A DNA stretch of 64,000 nucleotides from Gammaproteobacteria bacterium. Its GTDB lineage: Bacteria; Pseudomonadota; Gammaproteobacteria; Eutrophobiales; Eutrophobiaceae. The position numbers and the translations under genes were made by a program. The stretch covers positions 1 through 64,000 of the forward strand of contig JAURNY010000009.1 of the NCBI GenBank assembly GCA_030829955.1. Reading direction: 5' to 3'. The notes beneath the pieces are model-generated. The model did no database searches. It was not told the DNA's origin and saw only the letters and a list, made by a program, of their open reading frames with translations. Positions 49,202 to 57,236 of the stretch are shown piece by piece. Each line of letters starts with the position of its first letter. Positions within the stretch are counted from its first letter, which is position 1.

Positions 49202-49227
49202 ATCAACAATTTTCGAAAATAATTGAT
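49202..49227. repeat. Inverted repeat in the pilA 5' untranslated region
   Basis: A 26-base near-palindrome centred on TTCGAA; 11 of 13 pairs match, with two mismatches. It lies between the predicted start site (about 49240) and the pilin ribosome site, so the mRNA would begin with a hairpin that may protect the message. Confidence 0.6.
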
Positions 49228-49251
49228 GTACTTATTGTACACTTAGAGATT

Positions 49252-49267
49252 AGCATAAAATGTGCCA
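49252..49267 (-). promoter_or_regulatory. Sigma-54 promoter of pilA
   Basis: On the minus strand: TGGCAC, five bases, ATGCT. The invariant GG and GC are 12 bases apart as required for RpoN. It is about 80 bases before the pilin start, as in other gammaproteobacteria where PilR activates it. Confidence 0.8.
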
Positions 49268-49439
49268 GCAATCTCTGTACAAAACACATTAATATTCTCG
49301 CACTACAAATATTTATCTTTTTTAAATTGTTGTTATTAATAATTATTTTTTTGATATGTCAAATATTGATATACCTGCTGATAATATATTTAATATTTCA
49401 ATTCCCCAAAGTGTCTTAATGTGACGTAAACTGTCACTT

Positions 49440-51463
49440 TCAGATAATGCCAGCATTCCTAAACATCGTCTGCAAAGGCCTAAGTTCACTAGCAAAATGT
49501 TTCCATCTGCCTGATGAATGTTTAAACAAACCCTGTCGTATTTGCACATTACTGGCTGTTTTTACTGCACGCGAATTGTCCTGAAACTCTAGGCATGATG
49601 CGTCCCAGTCAAGATTCAAATAGCTAAACATGCGACGACTTTCATTCTCAATATCATTGATCAAATTTTCATATGAGACTTCCAGGATTTCATCCTGAAA
49701 TAATTTTATCCAATGCTGCATTAAACGATGATAATCAAGATAGTAATGACCAAGTTCATCAAGGTCATATGCAAACTTATATCCCTGAGCAAAATAATTG
49801 GTATAAATTGAAACACATGTGTCGAGTGGAAAACGCTGACAATGAATAACCTTCGCATTAGGAAAAAGGATCTTTATCAATCCAATTCTTAAAAAATTGC
49901 CTGGCAATTTATCCGTAACACGGATCTCATCCGTAGTAGAACGACATATCGTCTTCAAATATGCGTCCGTAATCTTGCTTAAATTTACTGTATTTTTTTT
50001 TATGTTCTGTTTCAAATCAGCATCTACAGAACATTTAAAATATGTTTCTTCCAGTTCCGGTAGCGCGGTTAATTCTCCTGCACCATAGACAAGCCTGTGA
50101 CATGAGACAATTTGTTCAATCAGAGTTGTGCCGGATCGAGGCATACCAACAATAAAGACAGGCAATTCAGAATCAGAAACTAAAAATGAATTATCTCTAA
50201 AAAACTCTTCCGGATAATAATCAATAATACTATCTATATAATTCGAGTTTAATTCCTTCTCATATTCAATCGACCTTCTTATTATTGTGTTACCATTGGT
50301 AAATTGTTGAAAAGCCTTTTCATAGCTTTTGTTTTTTAACAAGCAGTTCGCATATGCAAAATATAGATGAGCTTTATCCTTATCATTTATACAATTATTG
50401 ATATAAGTCTCAAGGGCGGCTGGGTCCAGACCTGATGTTTCATTTACAGAGATGTAATGCAATGTTTCGGCATGTTCTGGGCATTGTTCCAACACCTTTT
50501 GGTAATATGCCAATGCTTTTTCTGTTTCGCCAAGATCTTGCCATGCAATCCCGGCGTTCTTTAGCGCATCCAGAAAATCGGGTTTAAGAGACAGGGCTTT
50601 TTCATAATTTTTGATAGCATCACTATGTCGATCAAGATCGAGTAATACATTTGCCTTGTTATTAAATGCCTCATAATAATTACTATCAATATTTATTGCC
50701 TTGTCAAAATTCTCTATTGCTTCGTCATATTGATGATTGTCAAAGAGCAAATTACCCAGATTATTATAGGCTTCCCTGAAGTTTGAATCGTATTCTATGA
50801 CTTGATTAAAGCAGTTTTTTGCTTGTTGAAAATGCCCCTGAATTTTATAAACAAGGCCCATGTTATTGATTGCAGTAGTATTAGCGGGATCAATTATTAA
50901 TACTGTATCGATAATATCGCGAATATTTTCAAATTGATTTGTTTCAATTAATACAGTGGTCAGGTTATTGCGCGCATCAATATAATCTGGCTTGATATCA
51001 ATTGCCTTTCTGAATGATTGTTCGGCTTGCTCAGGTTCCTGCATCCCAACATATAGGATCCCCATATTATTAAACGCTTCGGCGTAATCAGGTTTAATAT
51101 TCAACGCTTGATGAAAGTTGCCTATCGCCTCACCATACTGCCCAACATCTTTGCATACCAAACCAAGATTGTTATAAAAATCTGCACGATGATTATTAGA
51201 CCTGATTGCCTTCTGTATAAGTATTTTTGCCGAATCGAAATGTTGAGTCTGATACTCAATCAACCCCAAAAGATGTAAGGCATCAGCATGTTCAGGCACA
51301 GAATCCAGAATCGTAAGATAAAGCTTTTTTGCATCATCAAATTGATTACTGCGATGCAGATTTAATGCATGCTGTAGTTGGGAACTAATTAACTCAGAGA
51401 GTTTATCAAAATTTTTTTTTTAGTTTTGTTTGAAAACAGTTTTTTAAACAATCTGTTTATCAT
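49440..51463 (-). CDS. TPR-sulfotransferase, start separated from the main frame by an A10 tract (frameshift or programmed slippage)
   Basis: The continuous frame (49440-51299 and upstream to the tract) encodes about 12 TPR units, then a sulfotransferase domain: 5'-phosphosulfate loop FIVGMPRSGTTLIEQI and a 3' segment HCQRFPLDTCVSIYTNY. No standard ATG starts this frame, although TPR sequence (LHRSNQFDDAKKLYLTIL) continues upstream of 51299. The only good start is ATG 51463, three bases after the second pilin stop. Reading from it, the frame is lost in an A10 run (51412-51421); one extra A restores MINRLFKKLFSN fused to the TPRs. It could be an assembly error, phase variation or transcriptional slippage. 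Enzymes of this type transfer sulfate from PAPS; the acceptor is unknown. Confidence 0.8.
51412..51421 (-). repeat. A10 homopolymer tract in the 5' end of the TPR-sulfotransferase gene
   Basis: Ten consecutive A on the coding strand (T on the plus strand), starting 42 bases after the ATG at 51463. With ten A the product stops after about 25 codons. Eleven A, or eight, give the full protein. Runs of this length are known to cause RNA polymerase slippage and replication slippage. Confidence 0.85.
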
Positions 51464-51466
51464 GAA

Positions 51467-51922
51467 TTATCTACATGCCGGAGGCAGAAATTTATTCTCT
51501 ATATCTGTTGTAGCTGCAGCCAAGCCGTTATTACCACAGTCCCATGTCAACCCGCCATCCTGAGTAGACAACGCATACAACCCGCCACTTATAGAACCGC
51601 TAACATTTGTATTTGCAAATGTTGAAGTTATAACAAGATCACCGGCAACTCCATTGCCAACAGTTATCGCGGTGTTATTCACATATGTTCCAGCCAAAGT
51701 CGTGCCAACAGCAGTCAAATTATGCGGCCATACTCCACTATTTTGATAATAATCAGACAAGCCCGTCTTAAATGCCGATGTGATAGAGATTGCCTCACTA
51801 ACCTGTGCCCTTGTTTGGTAATCAGTATAAGCAGGAATTGCAATCATTGCCAAAATACCGATGATCGCGACGACAATCATCAATTCCATCAATGTAAAAC
51901 CTTTTTCAATATAGAAGCGCAT
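51467..51922 (-). CDS. Type IV pilin, second copy
   Basis: A 151-residue prepilin related to the first pilin across its whole length: leader MRFYIEKG, then FTLMELMIVVAIIGILA with Glu5, FKTGLSDYYQNSGVWPHNLTAVGT and a closing cysteine pair (WDCG, PPACR). The start is ATG 51922 with only a weak ribosome site. No sigma-54 match is seen in the 77 bases before it, so it is probably expressed differently from pilA. It is followed after three bases by the start of the TPR-sulfotransferase gene, without a terminator. It may be a minor or alternative pilin. Confidence 0.92.
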   Translation of the reverse strand: MRFYIEKGFTLMELMIVVAIIGILAMIAIPAYTDYQTRAQVSEAISITSAFKTGLSDYYQNSGVWPHNLTAVGTTLAGTYVNNTAITVGNGVAGDLVITSTFANTNVSGSISGGLYALSTQDGGLTWDCGNNGLAAATTDIENKFLPPACR

Positions 51923-52000
51923 AATTCAAATCCCACTTAACCAATCAAATCCACCTACTGTTTGCTTACTAATTTTACCGTTCCAGTCCAGATGATATAC

Positions 52001-53581
52001 CTATTTTTGTTTTTCTGCTAAATAAGCTATGGCTGGTTTGTTAACATCATCACTTAAATATTTAGGGCGATATACATATTTATCCTTATTTTTAATGCGG
52101 TCCATCGGATAGAAAGCAGGATATTTTTCTTCAATATCAGAAAAATTGAATGAAATAATAAAATTACACAGATCAGTAATCCTGAAAAATTCGTCATCAG
52201 TAGCTGCAGCGTCAGGTAACACACCACTGATACGTTTGCTATGCAACATTATCAAGGGCGATTGAATACCTAATACACATTCATTTGCCGGTATGTGTAA
52301 TTTAATCTCGCGTAAAAATTCCAGCGTGTATTTTTGCTTCTCCAAATTATGAATTGCAAAATGTCTGTCTTTAGATAAAACCCATTCTCTATTTGTACTA
52401 TATTTTTCCAGCGCTGTGCCATCCAGATAGTTTTGCTTACCGGCAATTTCTATCATTGCAGGTAACAAAAGGCATAAAATAACTATAAAATACAGGTAAA
52501 ATAATTTTCCATTTGAAAAGAAATGATTCGATATTTTCTGAACTGCAATTAAATTATAAAAAAAATACAACGGCATGAGTGGATAAATAAACCTGGACAC
52601 ATAATGGATATCATCATAAGGCCATAAGATAATCACTGAAATAAATAACAATGTATAAATCGAGTCGATTTTCATTTCTATCAACCTTATACATAAGGCA
52701 TACATAAAAAGTATTATCAACGGAATATATATCAGGTAAGTCAGATAGCTAATACTTTCCAGTCTAAAAATACCAAATTGCCATACAAAGGCCTGAAATA
52801 ATATTTCGAATCTGTCAGACAGAATATAAAGATAGTCGTCCATATGGACCTGTCCAAAATATTGAACAAACTCTGCTGGATAACTTCGCGTATTATTTAT
52901 TGATGTAAATAGATTAATCAACAAAGGCGACAAGGCGACAAGAATAAGAAACAAAAAATTTTCCGGTTTTCTATAAAGAACTTCAAAAGCATAGGCTATT
53001 AATAATGTGACTCCTATCGCTTTACTTAAGACACTCAAGGCAACCAGAAGGGAAATCAGCAACCATTGCTGAAAATTTATTTCACTTTTTGAAATCATGA
53101 AAAAAACACAATAAACAAGCAAAATATATAAGAATTCACTCCACAACTCGTAAATAAAGATATGCGTGGATGGCAATAAAACTAAAATGAACAGCGTCAA
53201 TATCGAATGAAGTCTTGTTTGCTGATTACGCCTAAGCCAGAAATAAATAGCTATCAGTGACAAATTGAAAAAAATTACTGTAAATAAACTCGCCAGATAA
53301 AAACTATCCGAATCAACGCCAAACAGCCCTAGCAATAACGGATACAAAGGTGGAAAACGATTATGCTGCAATAAGAAATCAAAGACAGGTAGTTGTGCGG
53401 CATACCAGGGAGAATATATTTCAGCCAACATTAAAAAAATTGCATCATCCGAAAGAAAACCAACGGCTTCATTGTGCCCACATAATGTAATGATATAAAC
53501 AGAAACGCTAATCGTTAAAAAAAGAAAAAATAAAAATACATATTGACTATTTATTTGCTTCTCTTTCATGAAATTTAACAA
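52001..53581 (-). CDS. GT-C type membrane glycosyltransferase, second of three relatives
   Basis: A 526-residue protein with about ten membrane spans and a soluble C-terminal part of about 130 residues. The first loop has FLSDDAIFLMLAEIYSPW and FPPLYPLLLGLFG, matching the proteins at 26317 and 61128 in plan and in the PPLYP motif. It probably transfers a sugar from a lipid phosphate on the periplasmic side. It is upstream of the second pilin by 78 bases. An ATG four codons later is an equally possible start. Confidence 0.72.
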   Translation of the reverse strand: MLNFMKEKQINSQYVFLFFLFLTISVSVYIITLCGHNEAVGFLSDDAIFLMLAEIYSPWYAAQLPVFDFLLQHNRFPPLYPLLLGLFGVDSDSFYLASLFTVIFFNLSLIAIYFWLRRNQQTRLHSILTLFILVLLPSTHIFIYELWSEFLYILLVYCVFFMISKSEINFQQWLLISLLVALSVLSKAIGVTLLIAYAFEVLYRKPENFLFLILVALSPLLINLFTSINNTRSYPAEFVQYFGQVHMDDYLYILSDRFEILFQAFVWQFGIFRLESISYLTYLIYIPLIILFMYALCIRLIEMKIDSIYTLLFISVIILWPYDDIHYVSRFIYPLMPLYFFYNLIAVQKISNHFFSNGKLFYLYFIVILCLLLPAMIEIAGKQNYLDGTALEKYSTNREWVLSKDRHFAIHNLEKQKYTLEFLREIKLHIPANECVLGIQSPLIMLHSKRISGVLPDAAATDDEFFRITDLCNFIISFNFSDIEEKYPAFYPMDRIKNKDKYVYRPKYLSDDVNKPAIAYLAEKQK

Positions 53582-53620
53582 GTTATTATCTATTCATAAA
53601 TCAGAGCATGATATATATTG

Positions 53621-53938
53621 TTATTTTTTACCGCCTAATAACTTCAACAAGTCATTTGTTAATTTATTCACAAATTCCTCATTATACTCCCTGTCTTTTA
53701 AAGCCCACATAAATGTATTGCCAATCTTGGCTCTGGCATAGAAACCGGGAGCATTATCCTTTTTATATTGAATTGCCCTGTTGTGAATATTCGTTAGCAC
53801 CTTATCGAGTTTAATTTTATTCTTCTTGTTTGGAATACTATGCTCTGCATCATTTGGAAAGCGCTCGATAAACTCTTCGGCCAATGATAGTGAAAATTCA
53901 TCCAATTTTTTATTATTTTTCCAGAAGAAAATATTCAT
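53621..53938 (-). CDS. Small protein of unknown function (105 residues)
   Basis: No family recognised. The protein is soluble, charged and mostly helical in appearance: MNIFFWKNNKKLDEFSL at the start, a middle part rich in Lys and Asn, then APGFYARAKIGNTFMWAL and a helical end DLLKLLGGKK. It lies between two GT-C genes, 3 bases after the upstream gene stop, which suggests it is translated with it. It may be an accessory factor of the membrane transferase; this is only positional inference. Confidence 0.6.
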   Translation of the reverse strand: MNIFFWKNNKKLDEFSLSLAEEFIERFPNDAEHSIPNKKNKIKLDKVLTNIHNRAIQYKKDNAPGFYARAKIGNTFMWALKDREYNEEFVNKLTNDLLKLLGGKK

Positions 53939-53941
53939 ATC

Positions 53942-55888
53942 TTAATTGCCCGTTAATATTTTTTTTGCCGGGTTATCTGAAACATTCCATACATTTACAG
54001 ACATATTAAAATAGTTTTTTGCCATTTCATGGTCTCTCTTTAGCTCATAATATAGTCCTGAATAATAGAACAACCTTGCTTTATCTTCTTTTAATAGTGC
54101 CTGGTCAATTTTATCAAAGGCTTCATCTAATAATAGCTTGAGCAATGTTAAATCAGGCTTGTCGTCATTCAATATTGAATCAATTAATTCGAGTTTTCCG
54201 GAAAAAAGATAACATACTTTACTCGTTTCATTATTAATATATGAACCCTTATCATTTGTTTTGTATAAATTTATAAAAAATCGACAGTACTTATTCAACA
54301 CGATTTGCTTGTGCATCTTTTCCCAGGCATCTTCAGGTTCAACGTTTGATAATATCTGCTCCAGATAATTTACTGACTCTTCTTCCATTGACACTCTTTT
54401 ACTATGTCCAGCATTTGACTTATCAACCTTGCTTACCAAACCATTATCTATAACACCGTAATTATGAGGTAATGTATAAACGTAATATATTGGACGATCT
54501 GTATTGTCCAAGAAGTGTTTTGTTCTTCTGTTTTGCTCTCTGGCAGGCATTGTTAAGGGTAAAATATACCGATTAGACAAAATTAAACCCTTGTTGTGAT
54601 AGATAGTAACGTCTTGCCTATGACCAAGCACCGAATGCACATAGACCAATGGCCCCAGATCCATATCTCCATGTGTAAAAAGAACCGCCCCTTGTTCAAT
54701 ATTATTTAAAACAGCATACGCATAGTCCATTGCCCATGTATCATTAGCACGATAATTTGCTAATACTGATTGGGGAAATACGGAAACAAAAAGAATACAT
54801 AAAGTAAATATCTGGATATATCTCTTTTTAATATATGAATTCAGAAATTTAACTACGCCAGTAAGACCCGCAATTACCCAGAAAGCATACGCACAATAAG
54901 ATAACAACGGATAAACCCTGAAAACATTCTTGTCCCAGAGCTGGTAATCAAAACTAAGTAATAATATTAACAATAAAGAGTTACACAAAAATAAGGTGGT
55001 AATCGCAAAAGCAATATTTGTTTTAAATAAAGACCATTGAATGATAAAACCTAAAGCGCCCAGCATAAATCCAACATATCCATATTGCTGGATTAATTGA
55101 CTAATAAAAAAATAAACAAAATAAAGCTTATCCAGCAAGCTAGCAGTCTGACTATGATCCTGGCCGGCATAACCTTCTCTTGTAATAAAAAACCAGATTT
55201 CACTAAAACTTTCCAACGCCCCGTAAAAACTTATATAGGGATCATTATTACTATTTACTACCATCCATATGTAAGGTGATAATCCCATAATGATTCCAAA
55301 CAATGGCATTAATGAGACAAATTGCTTTCTTTCATGCCAAATCAGGATTAATAGTGCCGGTGTAGACAATACAATAAGCGGCCAATGATTCGCCAGCGCA
55401 ACCCCATACAGAAAAGCAAAAAGGAATAGTTTCTTAGGATGATCAATATGATTCATTGCCATAAAAAACAACATAAAGAACAATGCCACATTTAGAGTAT
55501 AAACCTCTGCAATAATAGCCTGCGACCAGAACATAGGTGATATGGAAATCATCAGGGCTGCTGTTGCTGATAAAAATCGTGACCGTGTTAATTGAAAGAT
55601 TATTGCTCCAATCACACCTATGCTGACTGTAGCAAATAAAGCACTAAGCAGATGTACTCTGAAAGCAATGGTTCCGAATGGTAGATAGGTAAACAGGTGC
55701 CCCAATAATGTATAAACAGGATAACCAGGGGGATGTGCAACCCCATTATAGTAAGAAGCAAGGACAAACAAAGCATCATCTTCCAATACAACACTTCGCG
55801 GCATACTCCAAAGATATAATAGGAAAGAAACCAATAGAACAGTTATGCTCTCCTTACTTATTAATCTATAAAGAGGGATTGATGTCAT
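53942..55888 (-). CDS. DUF2723-type GT-C membrane protein with C-terminal helical tail
   Basis: A 648-residue protein. RSVVLEDDALFVLASYYNGVAHPPGYPVYTLLGHLF is the DUF2723 (protein O-mannosyltransferase-like) start with acidic pair and HPPGYP. About ten spans end near residue 370, followed by a periplasmic region and a TPR-like tail (FYYSGLYYELKRDHEMAKNYF). It is likely a lipid-sugar dependent transferase. It lies 32 bases after pilR on the same strand, in the pilus region, and may be read with pilSR. Confidence 0.78.
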   Translation of the reverse strand: MTSIPLYRLISKESITVLLVSFLLYLWSMPRSVVLEDDALFVLASYYNGVAHPPGYPVYTLLGHLFTYLPFGTIAFRVHLLSALFATVSIGVIGAIIFQLTRSRFLSATAALMISISPMFWSQAIIAEVYTLNVALFFMLFFMAMNHIDHPKKLFLFAFLYGVALANHWPLIVLSTPALLILIWHERKQFVSLMPLFGIIMGLSPYIWMVVNSNNDPYISFYGALESFSEIWFFITREGYAGQDHSQTASLLDKLYFVYFFISQLIQQYGYVGFMLGALGFIIQWSLFKTNIAFAITTLFLCNSLLLILLLSFDYQLWDKNVFRVYPLLSYCAYAFWVIAGLTGVVKFLNSYIKKRYIQIFTLCILFVSVFPQSVLANYRANDTWAMDYAYAVLNNIEQGAVLFTHGDMDLGPLVYVHSVLGHRQDVTIYHNKGLILSNRYILPLTMPAREQNRRTKHFLDNTDRPIYYVYTLPHNYGVIDNGLVSKVDKSNAGHSKRVSMEEESVNYLEQILSNVEPEDAWEKMHKQIVLNKYCRFFINLYKTNDKGSYINNETSKVCYLFSGKLELIDSILNDDKPDLTLLKLLLDEAFDKIDQALLKEDKARLFYYSGLYYELKRDHEMAKNYFNMSVNVWNVSDNPAKKILTGN

Positions 55889-55920
55889 TTTTTTATAGAT
55901 GAAGTTCGATTAAGAAATAA

Positions 55921-57234
55921 CTATTCGATGTTTAGTTTTTCCAGTCGGTATCGTAATGCCCGAAAGCTAATACCTAGAATTTTTGCTGCTGCCGTTTTAT
56001 TCCAGCGGGTCTTTTCCAATGCTTCTATGATTTTTTGCTTTTCAATATCATCAAGCAATGTATTCAAGTCGTCAGCATCATTTATATTATTAAGAGCACA
56101 ATTGTCTACTATTCCTATATCTTGCTCGGTAATTAAATTGTCTGTGCAGAGCGCTATTGCTCTTTCAAGAATATTCTCAAGTTCTCTTATATTTCCAGGG
56201 TAAGTATATTCAATAAGTGCATCAAGTGCCGATTGAGATAATGCGGGTCTTGATGTAAAACCATTACTCGCCACCAGTTTATCCAGAATATGTTCGACTA
56301 AAAGCGGAATGTCATCCTGACGTTCACGTAATGGTGGAATATGTATATTAATAACATTAATTCTGAATAATAAATCTTGTCTGAAAAGCCCCTGTTTAAC
56401 TCGCTCAGTTAAATTGAAATTTGTCGCACTTAATATACGAACATTGACAGGAATCTCTTTTTGAGCACCAACAGGACGGATAACTTTCTCCTGTATTGCT
56501 CTTAATAATTTTACCTGCATAGACAGCGACAGCTCTGCCACTTCATCAAGAAATAATGTCCCGCCATTTGCCGCCTGAAATAAACCCTCTTTGTCAGAAA
56601 TAGCACCAGTAAAACTACCTTTTTTATGCCCAAAGAATTCACTTTCCATTAGTTCATGAGGAATTGCACCGCAGTTAATGGCGATGATAGGCTGATCTGA
56701 TCGAGGACCATTTTCGTGGATTAATCTGGCAACCAGTTCTTTTCCTGAACCTGACTCACCACTGATATAAATGGGGGCCTGACTACGCGCCACTTTTTCA
56801 ATCATTGTTTTCAGTTTATGAACAGATTGACTATCACCGATCAACTTACTCTTTATAAGAGTATTACTTTTAACAGTCTTAATTGCGTCTTCAACAATAT
56901 TTCGCAATGCATGTAAATCGACCGGTTTTGTTAAAAAATCAAATGCACCATTTTTCAAAGCCTGTATCGCACTATCCATACTCCCATGAGCAGTAATAAC
57001 TGCAACCGGAAGACCGGCATCATGAGATTGAATTTCACTGACAAAATCTACCCCATCCCCATCGGATAATTTCATATCAGTCAAACATAAATTAAATTTA
57101 TTATCTTTAAGTAATTTTCTTGCTGAAGATAAATCTTCAGCACACACACAATCAATCCCCATCCGTTGCAAGGTAATATTCAATAATTCACGAATATCCG
57201 GTTCATCATCAATGATTAGCACAAGCGCTGACAT
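55921..57234 (-). CDS. pilR: Sigma-54-dependent response regulator PilR
   Basis: A 437-residue NtrC-type activator. The receiver has D10-E11 and phosphorylation site D53 (LTDMKLSDGDG). The AAA+ domain has Walker A GESGSGKELVARLIHENG, the sigma-54 contact loop KKGSFTGA (a Ser in place of the usual Ala of GAFTGA) and LFLDEVAELSLSMQVKLLRAIQE. A Fis-type HTH, NKTAAAKILGISFRALRYRLEKL, ends the protein. It is coupled to pilS by 2 bases and probably drives the sigma-54 pilA promoter at 49252. Confidence 0.94.
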   Translation of the reverse strand: MSALVLIIDDEPDIRELLNITLQRMGIDCVCAEDLSSARKLLKDNKFNLCLTDMKLSDGDGVDFVSEIQSHDAGLPVAVITAHGSMDSAIQALKNGAFDFLTKPVDLHALRNIVEDAIKTVKSNTLIKSKLIGDSQSVHKLKTMIEKVARSQAPIYISGESGSGKELVARLIHENGPRSDQPIIAINCGAIPHELMESEFFGHKKGSFTGAISDKEGLFQAANGGTLFLDEVAELSLSMQVKLLRAIQEKVIRPVGAQKEIPVNVRILSATNFNLTERVKQGLFRQDLLFRINVINIHIPPLRERQDDIPLLVEHILDKLVASNGFTSRPALSQSALDALIEYTYPGNIRELENILERAIALCTDNLITEQDIGIVDNCALNNINDADDLNTLLDDIEKQKIIEALEKTRWNKTAAAKILGISFRALRYRLEKLNIE

Positions 57235-57236
57235 AG

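Noticed and set aside
49343-49549. A 68-codon minus-strand frame overlapping the end of the TPR-sulfotransferase gene
   Set aside because: It runs in another frame of a well-supported gene and past its end, with no ribosome site or recognisable protein pattern.
51923-52000. Sigma-54 promoter for the second pilin
   Set aside because: No GG-N10-GC pair fits in the 77 bases upstream of the gene.
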